Shown: positions 37,265 through 46,375, counted from the first letter of the stretch. The stretch is 64,000 nucleotides of DNA from PRO6 sp035565775 (GCA_035565775.1 DATMRW010000027.1:1-64000); one strand, 5' to 3'. Translations and numbers: made by a program. The notes: generated from the letters alone by a model not told the origin.

Positions 37265-37588
37265 GGAGTTCGACCCTCCGGCCAGTCCGGCCCGTCCGTT
37301 AAGATAACTGCCTGCCGGTTTCGATCATTGAAGCCGAAACCGCTCAATTCTTCCGATTTTCGCCCCTGCACCTGCGTCACCGCTGCGATGCTCTCGCGAA
37401 ATGTGGCCCTTTTAACAGGATGATGACGCCTTCGCTACTGCGAGATCCGGCGAATCCGGCAAGACGACGCAGGATCATCCGCCGACGATAGCCACAAACC
37501 GCCCCCGCGGGATGAGACGTTCAGGCGCAGCGGATTGCACTCGGCCGGTCAAGTGCCTAGATCAGCCGATCACGAGGCGCTTTATCCC
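37265..37588. other. Divergent promoter region between hisB and hslV
   Basis: 324 bp with no gene. It should hold the his promoter (minus) and an hslVU promoter (plus). I see no clear attenuator with a histidine-rich leader peptide and no unambiguous heat-shock consensus. Confidence 0.5.
37535..37563 (+). promoter_or_regulatory. Weak candidate promoter of hslVU
   Basis: TTGCAC (37535-37540), 17-nt spacer, TAGATC (37558-37563), 26 bp before the hslV start. Only a fair match; a heat-shock sigma factor site is equally possible here. Confidence 0.3.
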
Positions 37589-38146
37589 ATGCAAACATCT
37601 TCTTCTGACGCCGCGGTTTGGCACGGCACAACGATCGTGACTGTCCGCAAGGGCGGCACGGTGGTCATCGGCGGCGATGGCCAGGTCTCGATCGGCCAGA
37701 CCGTCATGAAATCCAACGCCAAAAAAGTCCGCAGGCTCGGCAAGGGCGATGTCATCGGCGGCTTCGCCGGGGCCACCGCGGACGCCTTCACCCTGTTTGA
37801 GCGGCTCGAAGCCAAGCTTGAGCAGTATCCCGGCCAGCTCACCCGCGCGGCGGTCGAACTGGCCAAGGACTGGCGGACCGACCGCTATCTGCGCCGGCTC
37901 GAAGCGATGATGATCGTCGCCGACAAGGAAGTTTCGCTCGTCCTCACCGGCAACGGCGACGTCCTCGAGCCGGAAGGCGGCGTGATCGCAATCGGCTCCG
38001 GCGGCAACTATGCGCTCGCCGCCGCGCGGGCGCTCGCCGACAGCTCGCATGACGCCGAGACCATCGTCCGGCGCTCGCTCGCGATCGCCGCAGAGATCTG
38101 CGTCTACACTAATCACAACGTGACGATCGAGTCGCTGACGACCTAA
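37589..38146 (+). CDS. hslV: ATP-dependent protease peptidase subunit HslV (ClpQ)
   Basis: Proteasome-like threonine peptidase forming a double hexamer, fed by HslU. 185 aa from the ATG at 37589. A 13-residue propeptide ends at HG, leaving catalytic Thr14 in TTIVTVRKGG as in the family. VIGGDGQVSIGQTVMK and GFAGATADAFTLFE are characteristic. hslU follows 16 bp later. Confidence 0.97.
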   Translation: MQTSSSDAAVWHGTTIVTVRKGGTVVIGGDGQVSIGQTVMKSNAKKVRRLGKGDVIGGFAGATADAFTLFERLEAKLEQYPGQLTRAAVELAKDWRTDRYLRRLEAMMIVADKEVSLVLTGNGDVLEPEGGVIAIGSGGNYALAAARALADSSHDAETIVRRSLAIAAEICVYTNHNVTIESLTT

Positions 38147-38162
38147 CCCGGTGACGGTACCC

Positions 38163-39467
38163 ATGACTGACTTCTCCCCCCGCGAAATCGTCTCCGAACT
38201 CGACCGTTTCATCGTCGGGCAAAAGGACGCAAAGCGCGCGGTCGCAATTGCCCTGCGCAACCGTTGGCGCAGGCTGCAGCTTGATGCCGGGCTGCGCGAC
38301 GAAGTGCTGCCGAAGAACATTCTAATGATCGGCCCCACCGGCGTCGGCAAGACCGAAATCGCGCGGCGTCTGGCGAAACTAGCCGGCGCGCCGTTCATCA
38401 AGGTCGAGGCTACCAAGTTCACCGAGGTCGGCTATGTCGGCCGCGATGTCGAGCAGATCATCCGCGATCTGGTCGAGGTCGCCATCGCCCAGACCCGCGA
38501 ACGCAAGCGCAAGGACGTGCAGGCCCGCGCTCAGCTCGCGGCCGAGGAGCGCGTGCTCGATGCGCTGGTCGGCACCAATGCCAGCGCGGCGACGCGCGAT
38601 TCCTTCCGCCGCAAGTTGCGCGCCGGCGAACTCAACGACAAGGAAATCGAGATCGAGACCCAGTCGCAGGGCGGCGGCCTGCCGATGTTCGAAATTCCCG
38701 GCATGCCCGGCGCGCAGATGGGCGCGGTTTCGCTGGGCGATATTTTTGGCAAGCTCGGCGGCCGCACCAAAACCCGCAAGACCACCGTTGAGGCCTCGCA
38801 CGAGATTCTGCTCAACGAGGAGTCCGACAAGTTGCTCGACAGCGAGCAGCTTGTGCAGGAGGCAATCCACGAGGTCGAGAACAACGGCATCGTCTTCCTC
38901 GATGAGATCGACAAGATCTGCGCACGCGACGACCGGCGCGGCGGCGAAGTATCGCGCGAAGGCGTGCAGCGGGATCTGCTGCCGCTGATCGAAGGCACCA
39001 CCGTCTCGACCAAGCACGGCATGGTAAAGACCGACCACGTGCTGTTCATTGCGTCCGGCGCGTTCCACATCGCAAAACCCTCGGACCTGCTGCCGGAATT
39101 GCAGGGCCGCCTGCCGATCCGCGTTGAATTGCAGGCGCTGACCCGCGATGATTTCCGCCGCATCCTGACCGAGCCGGAAGCATCGCTGATCAAGCAGTAT
39201 GTCGCCTTGATGCAGACCGAAGGCGTCACGCTCGATATCACCGACGAGGCCATCGACGCGCTCGCCGATGTCGCAGTCGCGGTGAACTCGACCGTGGAGA
39301 ACATCGGCGCGCGGCGCCTGCAGACGGTGATGGAGCGGGTGCTAGACGAAGTTTCTTTCCTCGCCCCCGATCGCAACGGCGAGACGATTAAGATCGATGC
39401 CGAATATGTCCAGCGGCATGTCGGCGATCTGGCGAAGAACACCGACCTCAGCCGGTTCATTCTGTAA
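38163..39467 (+). CDS. hslU: HslU ATPase (ClpY), unfoldase of the HslVU protease
   Basis: AAA+ unfoldase, 434 aa. Start FSPREIVSELDRFIVGQ; Walker A GPTGVGKTE at 57-65; pore loop region GYVGRDVE; I domain about 110-240; Walker B IVFLDEIDKI near 245; C-terminal tail DLSRFIL, which docks into HslV. ATG at 38163; an upstream in-frame GTG at 38151 is less likely. A terminator follows. Confidence 0.98.
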   Translation: MTDFSPREIVSELDRFIVGQKDAKRAVAIALRNRWRRLQLDAGLRDEVLPKNILMIGPTGVGKTEIARRLAKLAGAPFIKVEATKFTEVGYVGRDVEQIIRDLVEVAIAQTRERKRKDVQARAQLAAEERVLDALVGTNASAATRDSFRRKLRAGELNDKEIEIETQSQGGGLPMFEIPGMPGAQMGAVSLGDIFGKLGGRTKTRKTTVEASHEILLNEESDKLLDSEQLVQEAIHEVENNGIVFLDEIDKICARDDRRGGEVSREGVQRDLLPLIEGTTVSTKHGMVKTDHVLFIASGAFHIAKPSDLLPELQGRLPIRVELQALTRDDFRRILTEPEASLIKQYVALMQTEGVTLDITDEAIDALADVAVAVNSTVENIGARRLQTVMERVLDEVSFLAPDRNGETIKIDAEYVQRHVGDLAKNTDLSRFIL

Positions 39468-39473
39468 GAAACT

Positions 39474-39505
39474 AAAAATGCGCGGGCCTCTCCCGCGCAT
39501 TTTTT
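39474..39505. terminator. Bidirectional terminator between hslU and smr
   Basis: 13-bp stem AAAAATGCGCGGG / CCCGCGCATTTTT with a CCTCT loop and T-runs on both strands. It serves the convergent hslU and Smr-domain genes. Confidence 0.9.
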
Positions 39506-39529
39506 CTTTCACATCCCTTGTAGGAAATT

Positions 39530-40135
39530 TTATCGCGCGCGCCGCACGCGGACATAGAGCGCGCCCGATCCGCCATGGGCGAGATGGGCTTCCTCGAAGC
39601 CGACGACCAGCCCCCGAAACTCCGGCAGGCCCAGCCATTCCGGCACCAGCCGCCGCAGTATGCCGCGACCCTCGCCGCCCTGACCGCTGCCCTTGCCGGT
39701 GATTACCAGCACAAAGGAAAAACCTTCATCCTGCGCGCGGACCAAAAATTTCCGCAGCGCCGAATGGGCACGAACCTGGGTCATGCCGTGAAGGTCGAGG
39801 CGCGCCTCGATGTCCTTGCGACCGCGCACGAGGTGGGATCGCTCGCGCCGCCCGATCGGAGCGAGCGGCGGATGGGCGGGAGGTTGCACCGCTTGCTTCG
39901 CGGCCTTGCTCGCAGCCGCAGCCTTGATGTCGCGCACGAGCGTTTCCGGCAGTGCGGACGGCGAGGCGGCATCGTCCTGCGCCGGTCCTTCAAGCGGCGC
40001 GGGCGCGCGAGCCTTGCGCAGCGGTTTTGCGGTGCGCGCGACCTGATCCCATAGCTGCAGCTCTTCGGCGGAAAGCGCGCGGCGGCGGCGGACCGGGCGT
40101 GGCGGCGGCGTGCCGACCGATCTTGCCCGCGTCAT
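39530..40135 (-). CDS. Smr/MutS2 C-terminal domain protein
   Basis: 201 aa. The first 90 residues are basic and Ala/Pro-rich and likely disordered. The Smr domain (about 110-200) has all landmarks: ARLDLHGMTQ, LVITGKGSG and AHLAHGGSGALYV. Smr domains act as DNA- or RNA-cleaving modules; the role of the stand-alone alphaproteobacterial version is unknown. Its ATG overlaps the mltA stop by 4 nt (ATGA). Confidence 0.92.
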   Translation of the reverse strand: MTRARSVGTPPPRPVRRRRALSAEELQLWDQVARTAKPLRKARAPAPLEGPAQDDAASPSALPETLVRDIKAAAASKAAKQAVQPPAHPPLAPIGRRERSHLVRGRKDIEARLDLHGMTQVRAHSALRKFLVRAQDEGFSFVLVITGKGSGQGGEGRGILRRLVPEWLGLPEFRGLVVGFEEAHLAHGGSGALYVRVRRAR

Positions 40136-41529
40136 GGGGAGGGCCGTGCCGCGCGGGGCTGGCGCCTGGTAATTTTCTTCTCGGTCTTTTTCACCGGCCG
40201 CGCCTTGGGCAGCGGCATGCGCCGCCCGGCCCGCACGGGATCGAGATTTTTCGGCACGAGCATTGCAAAGCTCGCATTGTGCCGCAGCCGCCCGGACACC
40301 GATCCCGCTTCCGCGCCCGCGCCAAAATAAATGTCGGCGCGCGCTGGGCCGATGATCGCCGAGCCGGTATCCTGCGCGACCATCAGGCGCTGAAACGGCG
40401 TCCGCGACTGCGGCGTCTCGATCGGCAATTCGCCGGAGATGAAGAACAGCGTGCCATAGAGATGCAGGAAGCGATCCACCGCGATCGAGCGGCCGGCCGT
40501 CAGCGGCACGCCCTGTGCGCCGATCGGCTCGTCCTTGTCGGACAGATTGACCTCGCGGAAAAACACATAGGCGCGGTTCTGCCGGCGCACGTCGTTGGCC
40601 TCAAGGGGATGGGCGGTCATCCAGTCGCGAATGCGCTGCATCGACATTTTTTCGCGCGGGATGATGTTGCGCTCGATCAGGACACGGCCGACCGGCAGAT
40701 AGGGATGGCCGTTGTGGGAATCATAGTTGATCCGGAGCATCGAGCCGTCCTCGAAACGGATCCGCGCCGAGCCCTGAATCTGCATGAACAACAGATCGGT
40801 CTGGTTTTTCAGCCAGGCGAGCTCAAGGCCGCGCCCGGCGATCGCGCCGTCCTCGATCGCCGCCCGGTCAAAATAAGGCACCAGCTTGCGGCGGCCGATC
40901 TTGCGAAACACCTCACCCTTGTTCGGCAGGCTGGGGGAGGCTTGCGAATAGCCGCGCACGAAGAGGTTCGAGGGCCGGCGATAGACCGGGACGGTGTAGA
41001 CGTCGGTGCGGGTGCGCGAGCCTTCGACAACCGGCTCGAAATAGCCGGTGACGAACCCGTCCTTGTCGCCAAGCCGCGAGATCGACACCGGGCGAAAATA
41101 TCGTTCAAAGAAGATGCGCGCCTGCGCGTCGCCGCGGGCGGTCCAATGCGCCACCGCCGCGCATGGCTCATGGAGCGATCCGGTCAGCGCCTTTTCGGTC
41201 TGCAGCTTGTTGGCGTCCTGTAACGCCGCCTGATCCTGCCCGGTCTGCCTTGACGCCGGCAGCCCCCGGCGCTCGGTGCGGCTGATCGCCTGGCAACTGG
41301 CGCGGAAGGCGCCCAGTGCCGCGCGATGATCGTCCTTGGCCCAGCCGGGCAGGTCCGACCATTTCACCGGGACATATTGCGTATCGGGAATTTCAAACGG
41401 CCCCGCGGGGCGTGCGGCCGCCGGCAATGCCGCGAGACCGACGGCCAGAGCGGCCGCCGAGAAAATCGCGGCGCGCCGCGTCGCCTTGCGAGGGGCGGCG
41501 GCTCCGATCCGCCGCCAGCGCGCACGCAC
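40132..41529 (-). CDS. mltA: Membrane-bound lytic murein transglycosylase A
   Basis: Cleaves the MurNAc-GlcNAc bond of peptidoglycan with 1,6-anhydro formation. 465 aa if it starts at the GTG at 41529, 1 nt after the upstream stop; this gives a basic N-terminus and signal peptide (RRAAIFSAAALAVGLAALPAAA). A frame to 41640 is open but unlikely. No lipobox is seen, unlike E. coli MltA. Domain features: GYFEPVVEGSRTRTDVY, DLLFMQIQGSARI and the catalytic Asp region VAQDTGSAIIGPARADIYFG. Middle gene of tim44-mltA-smr. Confidence 0.93.
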   Translation of the reverse strand: MRARWRRIGAAAPRKATRRAAIFSAAALAVGLAALPAAARPAGPFEIPDTQYVPVKWSDLPGWAKDDHRAALGAFRASCQAISRTERRGLPASRQTGQDQAALQDANKLQTEKALTGSLHEPCAAVAHWTARGDAQARIFFERYFRPVSISRLGDKDGFVTGYFEPVVEGSRTRTDVYTVPVYRRPSNLFVRGYSQASPSLPNKGEVFRKIGRRKLVPYFDRAAIEDGAIAGRGLELAWLKNQTDLLFMQIQGSARIRFEDGSMLRINYDSHNGHPYLPVGRVLIERNIIPREKMSMQRIRDWMTAHPLEANDVRRQNRAYVFFREVNLSDKDEPIGAQGVPLTAGRSIAVDRFLHLYGTLFFISGELPIETPQSRTPFQRLMVAQDTGSAIIGPARADIYFGAGAEAGSVSGRLRHNASFAMLVPKNLDPVRAGRRMPLPKARPVKKTEKKITRRQPRAARPSP

Positions 41530-41530
41530 C

Positions 41531-42244
41531 TCAATCGACGCTTTCGGTGCGCTCCAGCTTCCAGTTCGGGTCGCGCGAGGCGAGATCGCGGGCAAATGTC
41601 CAGATATCTGTGACATCAGTAACCTTTTCCGGGCTTCCATCGATCACGGCACCGGACTTGTCACGCGTAACGGTGATCATCTGCGACACAAATCGCACGG
41701 TGAGGTGAGCCGCGCGATCGCGAACCTCGGCTGCAACAAAATCCGCCTTGTCGATCGACACGAAGCGCGTGTCGACTTTATGTCCACTCTGTTCGCGCGC
41801 GGCGATGGCGGCATCGAAGCCGTCATAGACATCGCGCGTCAGAAGATCCTTGAGCGCCTTGCGGTCGCCGGCCGCAAAGGCGTTCACGATCATTTCATAG
41901 GCGCTGCGGGCGCCGGTAAGGAAATGACGCGAATCGAACGACGGATCCTGCGCGGATACGGCATCGAGCCCGGCGGCGAGGGCCGATCCCGGTTCGGCGA
42001 TGCCCTTCCAGCGGTCGGCCGGGGCGGCTTCGCTGGTGGTCGCAGAGACGGGGGCCTGATCGATGACCGTCCCCGGCAGCGGCACGACATTGTCGTTGGT
42101 TCCGCGGCTGTCGGCAGGGCGCGCGACATCGCGGTTGACGCGATCATAAGGCCGCTCGCTGCCGGTTTTCTGGCCAAGCACGTTGCGCAGGCGCAGAAAA
42201 ATGAAAACCGCCAGCGCCAGGAAGATGATGGTGTAAATATCCAC
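41531..42244 (-). CDS. Tim44/TimA-like membrane-anchored protein
   Basis: 237 aa from a GTG at 42244 (VDIYTIIFLALAVF), chosen because AGAAGG lies 9 nt upstream; a GTG at 42277 is also open. One N-terminal span (about 3-20), a variable linker and a C-terminal Tim44-like domain (about 105-235): FLTGARSAYEMIVNAFAAGDRKALKDLL, WTFARDLASRDPNWKL. The family resembles mitochondrial Tim44, and the Caulobacter homologue is associated with the inner membrane; the bacterial function is not settled. mltA starts 1 nt after its stop. Confidence 0.88.
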   Translation of the reverse strand: MDIYTIIFLALAVFIFLRLRNVLGQKTGSERPYDRVNRDVARPADSRGTNDNVVPLPGTVIDQAPVSATTSEAAPADRWKGIAEPGSALAAGLDAVSAQDPSFDSRHFLTGARSAYEMIVNAFAAGDRKALKDLLTRDVYDGFDAAIAAREQSGHKVDTRFVSIDKADFVAAEVRDRAAHLTVRFVSQMITVTRDKSGAVIDGSPEKVTDVTDIWTFARDLASRDPNWKLERTESVD

Positions 42245-42653
42245 GTTCGATTGCCTTCTGGTCTTGGCCCGGGCCACCCCGGAAGGAACTGTCCTTGACC
42301 CTATCGGTGCCGGAGGTCATCCATGGCCAAGCGACGCCATGTAGATAGACACGAAATTCCAACCCGCCAATGGCGCGTTTTGGCACGTCTCGGCTAAAGG
42401 GACAAACGCGCGTTCCGGGCCATACTGCCATGGATTTCGGCTAATTCTAGCCGATCTTTGGCTGGGGGCCGAATTTTGGCGCGGATCAGGCCGCCACTCT
42501 CCTTGTCGATCAGGCCAGCGCTGTGATAGCCACTCGCCTCGACGCGGCAGGATCGGGACGTTGATCCGCCCGCCAAAGACGGTAATTTCACCGATCCCTT
42601 TTCCTCCCATGCGGCCAGCCGCGCTGCGCCGCGTCCGCTTCAGGAGAGATTTT
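42245..42653. other. Gene-free gap between tim44-like gene and secB
   Basis: 409 bp holding divergent promoters. A hairpin TCGGCTA-ATTC-TAGCCGA lies at 42437-42454. A possible secB promoter is TTGATC (42561-42566) with TAATTT (42583-42588). From memory, related genomes often carry an FxsA-family gene here; I find none. Minus-strand frames across it have no family features. Confidence 0.5.
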
Positions 42654-43145
42654 ATGACCAACGGCAATGGCGCACCTCCCGAGGCTGCAGCTCCTCAGCT
42701 CAACGTTCTGGCCCAGTACATCAAGGACCTCTCCTTCGAAAACCCGAATGCGCCGGCCTCGCTCGCGCCGCAGACGCAGCAGCCCGCGATCAACATTCAG
42801 ATCAATGTCGGGGCGCAGAATCTCGCGCAGAACGAGTTTGAAGTGACGCTCTCGATCGAGGGCAAGGCCGAGCAGGGCGGCAAGGTGCTGTTCAGCTTCG
42901 AACTGGACTATGCCGGCGTGTTCCGCATCGTCAACGTGCCGGAGGAGAACCTGCACCCGCTGGTCATGATCGAGTGCCCGCGCCTGCTGTTCCCGTTCGC
43001 GCGCAACATCATCGCCGCGGCCGTCCGCGACGGCGGCTTCCCGCCGCTGATGATTGATCCGGTCGATTTCGTCGGCCTCTACCGCCAGAACATGGAGCGC
43101 CAGGCCGAGCAGCTCCGCCAGGCCGAAGCTGGCAAGCCGAGCTGA
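42654..43145 (+). CDS. secB: Protein-export chaperone SecB
   Basis: Tetrameric chaperone that keeps preproteins unfolded and hands them to SecA. 163 aa from the ATG at 42654, with CAGGAGAG 6 nt upstream. Family segments: LNVLAQYIKDLSFENPN, VTLSIEGKAE, VLFSFELDYAGVF, IECPRLLFPFARNIIAAAVRDGGFPPLMIDPVDF. A strong terminator follows. Confidence 0.98.
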   Translation: MTNGNGAPPEAAAPQLNVLAQYIKDLSFENPNAPASLAPQTQQPAINIQINVGAQNLAQNEFEVTLSIEGKAEQGGKVLFSFELDYAGVFRIVNVPEENLHPLVMIECPRLLFPFARNIIAAAVRDGGFPPLMIDPVDFVGLYRQNMERQAEQLRQAEAGKPS

Positions 43146-43165
43146 TCCCCGGCAGGACGAAATGG

Positions 43166-43196
43166 AAAAACCCGGCTTTTCGAGCCGGGTTTTTTG
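43166..43196. terminator. Bidirectional terminator between secB and dnaQ
   Basis: 12-bp stem AAAAACCCGGCT / AGCCGGGTTTTT with TTTCG loop and T-runs on both strands, separating convergent secB and dnaQ. Confidence 0.92.
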
Positions 43197-43221
43197 TTGG
43201 ATACGAGAATAAAAGCGCGGC

Positions 43222-43923
43222 TCAGGCCGGTTCCTGGGCAAAAAACTCGCGCCAGATGGCGCTGTCGCCGAGCGTCCCGACAAAGGCGCGGTGCGCTTCG
43301 AGATCGGCCTCGGTCAGGCGTGGCGCGAGCGGCACGGCACGTTGGCGGCGAGGCTCATCGGCCTGCCGGGCCGCCGACAGCACCGGGGTTTCGGTCAGGA
43401 TCAGCGACGCCTGACGCGCCTCGACCAGCTCGATATAGACCTCGGCGAGCAGCTCGGCGTCGAGCAGCGCGCCGTGCTTGGTGCGGCGCGAATTGTCGAT
43501 GTTGTAGCGCGAGCAGAGATCATCCAGCCGGTTTGCGGCGCCGGGATGCTTGCGGCGGGCGATCAGCAGTGTGTCCACCAGCCGGTCGCGGGACACCGCC
43601 TCGAACGAGGCGCGGGTCAGCTCGGCGTTGATGAAGCCGATATCGAACGCGGCGTTGTGAATGACGAGCGGCGCATCGCCAATGAAGTCCAAGAACTCCT
43701 GAGCGATGCTGGCAAACACTGGCTTGTCCGACAAGAACTCCGACGACAGCCCGTGAACGTTGAATGCCTCCTCAGGCATGTCGCGTTCGGGATTGATGTA
43801 TTGATGGTAGACGGCGCCGGTCGCCATGCGGTTGACCATCTCGACGCAGCCGATTTCGACGAGGCGGTCGCCGCGGAGCGGATCAAGGCCTGTCGTTTCG
43901 GTATCGAGTACGATTTCGCGCAT
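43222..43923 (-). CDS. dnaQ: DNA polymerase III epsilon subunit (3'-5' proofreading exonuclease)
   Basis: 233 aa from the second of two tandem ATGs; AGGA lies 7 nt before it. Exo I VLDTETTGLDP (catalytic Asp/Glu near residues 6-8), Exo II HNAAFDIGFINAEL and Exo III with His/Asp in KHGALLDAELLAEVY are all present, so it is an active DEDDh exonuclease. The C-terminal part binds the alpha subunit. Part of the minus-strand run ppsR-maf-coaE-dnaQ. Confidence 0.97.
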   Translation of the reverse strand: MREIVLDTETTGLDPLRGDRLVEIGCVEMVNRMATGAVYHQYINPERDMPEEAFNVHGLSSEFLSDKPVFASIAQEFLDFIGDAPLVIHNAAFDIGFINAELTRASFEAVSRDRLVDTLLIARRKHPGAANRLDDLCSRYNIDNSRRTKHGALLDAELLAEVYIELVEARQASLILTETPVLSAARQADEPRRQRAVPLAPRLTEADLEAHRAFVGTLGDSAIWREFFAQEPA

Positions 43924-43958
43924 CATCGGTCCTGAGAAAGACGAGCGGCGACGGCGAA

Positions 43959-44558
43959 TCAGCCGCGCCGTTTCGGCATTTTAGCGACCTCGGCAAGGAT
44001 GTGCCGGATCTGGGCCCGAACGGGCTCGATGCCATGGGACGTATCCACCACGAAATCCGCGCGGCGGCGCTTTTCGGCGTCCGGCAACTGCCGGGCGAGG
44101 ATCGCATCAAGCTTTTCGGGGGTCATCTGGGCCCGTGCCAGAATCCGCTCGCGCTGCAGTTCTTCCGTGGTCGAGACCACCAGCACCGCATCGACCCGCG
44201 CATCGCCGCCGGTTTCATAGAGCAGGGGAATATCCACCACCGCCACCGGCGCGCCGGATTTTTCGGCGCTTTCAAGAAAAGCCTGGTGGTGACTGCGCAA
44301 GAGCGGATGCACGATTGCCTCGAGCCGCTTCATCGCCTCCGGGTCGTTCAGTACCCGCGCCGACAGCTTTTGCCGATCAACCTTGCCGCCGGTGGTGACG
44401 CCGTGAAACGCCGCCTCGAGCGGCGCGACCGCCTCATTCTCATAGACCATGTGCACGGTGGCATCGGCGTCGTAGACCGGAACACCTTCCTCGGCGAACA
44501 GTTTTGCCGTGGTCGATTTGCCCATCCCGATCGAGCCGGTCAGTCCCAGAACCCGCAT
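43959..44558 (-). CDS. coaE: Dephospho-CoA kinase
   Basis: Last step of CoA synthesis. 199 aa from the ATG at 44558, with GCGAGG 5 nt upstream; the frame to 44582 gives an atypical N-terminus. P-loop LTGSIGMGKSTTA at 6-18; substrate motifs YDADATVH and VVDIPLLYETGG. Sits between maf and dnaQ. Confidence 0.97.
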   Translation of the reverse strand: MRVLGLTGSIGMGKSTTAKLFAEEGVPVYDADATVHMVYENEAVAPLEAAFHGVTTGGKVDRQKLSARVLNDPEAMKRLEAIVHPLLRSHHQAFLESAEKSGAPVAVVDIPLLYETGGDARVDAVLVVSTTEELQRERILARAQMTPEKLDAILARQLPDAEKRRRADFVVDTSHGIEPVRAQIRHILAEVAKMPKRRG

Positions 44559-44611
44559 CAACACCTCGCTGCGCGCAGACATCCGCGGCGCTCATCCATA
44601 CTCAACCCGTC

Positions 44612-45220
44612 CTAGAGTGCCACAAGACCTTGCTCGCGCAAAAAGGCGAGAAGCGGCAGGAGCGGCAGGCCGAGAATTGTAAAGTGATCGCCCTCGATGG
44701 CCTCGAACAGGTGCACGCCGAGGCCTTCTAGCTGATAGGCGCCGACGCTGCTCGTCACTGCGTCTCCGGCATAACTGAGATAGGTCTCGATCTGCGCGTC
44801 GCTCAGCCGCCGCATTTTCATGCGCGCAACGGCGACCTGCTCGGTCAAAATCTCTTCGTTTTTCGTCACCGCAAAGGCGGCGTGCAACTCGTGAACGGAG
44901 CCCGACAGCGCGCGCAACTGATCCGCCGCCGCCGCGCGGCCCGAGGGTTTTTCAAACAGCCGCGGCCCGCAAGCCAGCGTCTGATCGGCCCCGATCACGA
45001 TGCGATCCAGGCATTGCGCCGATACCGCGAGCGCCTTTTCCCGCGCCAGCAGGCCGGCGACCTCGCCGGCCCCGGTCAGGCCCGACGCCTGCTGAATCCC
45101 GCGCTCGTCGATATGCGCCGGGATCGCTTCGAAGGCGAGGCCCGCATTGCTGAGCAGCATCCCGCGCGAGCGGCTCTGCGAGGCCAGAACGAGCGGCCGC
45201 TCGCCACGCCATAGCATCAT
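44612..45220 (-). CDS. maf: Maf-family nucleotide pyrophosphatase
   Basis: Hydrolyses non-canonical or modified NTPs. 202 aa from the tandem ATG at 45220, with AGAGGA 9 nt upstream, 4 nt after the ppsR stop. The phosphate-binding motif is LASQSRSRG at 12-20 (S-x-S-R), and the catalytic base region is VIGADQTLACG. The usual SxSxRR motif is only partly matched, so the specificity (UTP/dTTP or m7GTP) is not assigned. Confidence 0.93.
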   Translation of the reverse strand: MMLWRGERPLVLASQSRSRGMLLSNAGLAFEAIPAHIDERGIQQASGLTGAGEVAGLLAREKALAVSAQCLDRIVIGADQTLACGPRLFEKPSGRAAAADQLRALSGSVHELHAAFAVTKNEEILTEQVAVARMKMRRLSDAQIETYLSYAGDAVTSSVGAYQLEGLGVHLFEAIEGDHFTILGLPLLPLLAFLREQGLVAL

Positions 45221-45224
45221 CTGA

Positions 45225-46058
45225 TCACATCCTCTGCCGTTGCCGGTCGGCATACAGCTTCATGATTGCCGCGGCGGTCTCCTCGATGGAGCGCCGCGTC
45301 ACGTCCAGCAGCGGCCAGTTATGTTTGATGCTGAGGCGGCGTGCAAATGTCACCTCGTCGGCAACGGTTTCACGATCGGTATAGGGATTGTCGTCGGACG
45401 AGCCGATCGCCAGCAGCCGGTTCTGCCGCACCTGAATGAGGCGTTCCGGCGTCGCATGCAGGCTGACCACCAGCGGCTTCTTCAGAGTCTGAAGCTGGGT
45501 GGGAACCGGAATGCCGAGGACCAAGGGCACATTGGCGGTGCGAATGCCGCGATTGGCGAGATAGATCGACGTCGGCGTCTTGGAGGTCCGCGACACGCCG
45601 ACAAGAACGACGTCGGCTTCCTCGAGGCCGTCCAGATGCTGGCCGTCGTCGTGCATCATCGTGTAGTTGAGGGCGTCGATCCGGCGGAAATATTCCGCAT
45701 TCAAAGTGTGCTGCGCGCCGACCCGGCCGGTGGTCGCAGCGCCGAGATAGGCCTCGAACAGCTGCATCAACGGCCCGATGATCGACAGGCTCGGCAGATT
45801 CATCTCCTTGCACTTGTCCTCGAGGCGGCTGACCAGATCCTTTTCCAGCAGGGTGAACAGGACGATGCCCGGCGATTCCTCGATTTCCGCCAGCACCCGG
45901 TCGAGTTGCTTCTGGCTGCGCACCAGCGGATAGACGTGTTCCACCGCGGTGACGTTGGCATATTGCGCAGCGACGGCGCGCGCCACCGTGATCAGGGTCT
46001 CGCCGGTGGAGTCCGAAATCAGGTGAAGGTGAAAATAGCTGCCGGAGGATTTGGCCAT
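45225..46058 (-). CDS. ppsR: Pyruvate,water dikinase / PPDK regulatory protein (DUF299 kinase-pyrophosphorylase)
   Basis: Bifunctional regulator that inactivates PEP synthase or pyruvate phosphate dikinase by ADP-dependent phosphorylation of a threonine and reverses it with phosphate. 277 aa. N-terminal LHLISDSTGETL; P-loop-like VLVGVSRTSKTPTSIYLA at about 151-168. The target dikinase gene is not in the window. In Caulobacter the homologous gene is the first on one side of the replication origin, and here it borders a 517-bp gap proposed as oriC. Confidence 0.93.
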   Translation of the reverse strand: MAKSSGSYFHLHLISDSTGETLITVARAVAAQYANVTAVEHVYPLVRSQKQLDRVLAEIEESPGIVLFTLLEKDLVSRLEDKCKEMNLPSLSIIGPLMQLFEAYLGAATTGRVGAQHTLNAEYFRRIDALNYTMMHDDGQHLDGLEEADVVLVGVSRTSKTPTSIYLANRGIRTANVPLVLGIPVPTQLQTLKKPLVVSLHATPERLIQVRQNRLLAIGSSDDNPYTDRETVADEVTFARRLSIKHNWPLLDVTRRSIEETAAAIMKLYADRQRQRM

Positions 46059-46073
46059 CGGGGCGGGATATCC

Positions 46074-46082
46074 TGTGAATCA
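46074..46082 (-). promoter_or_regulatory. DnaA-box-like sequence next to ppsR
   Basis: Reads TGATTCACA on the minus strand, one base from TTATNCACA and close to the Caulobacter G-box form TGATCCACA. It overlaps a GANTC methylation-type site and lies 16 bp before the ppsR start. Confidence 0.5.
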
Positions 46083-46375
46083 CTGTGGAGCGGCGAGCGG
46101 CTTTTACGATCTGCCCGCCGGCCGCCGGGAAAACCAGCAATTCTTTTCACAGCACTGCGTTTTTTTGAGATCGGGAACCGGCACGGTGACAAAGAGCGGG
46201 GATCGGCTGGGCCGCTCTTGATAACTTTGGAACCGATCGGGCCATCCCTTTGAGAATCCCGAACTCTTTCGCCCTGGCAGGCGAACCGGGAAAGCGGGGA
46301 AAGGAACCCCCGCCTGTGAACAGCACACGCACGACGCTAGGACAGTGTTGCGCGGGCGCAATCCACTGCCACTCT

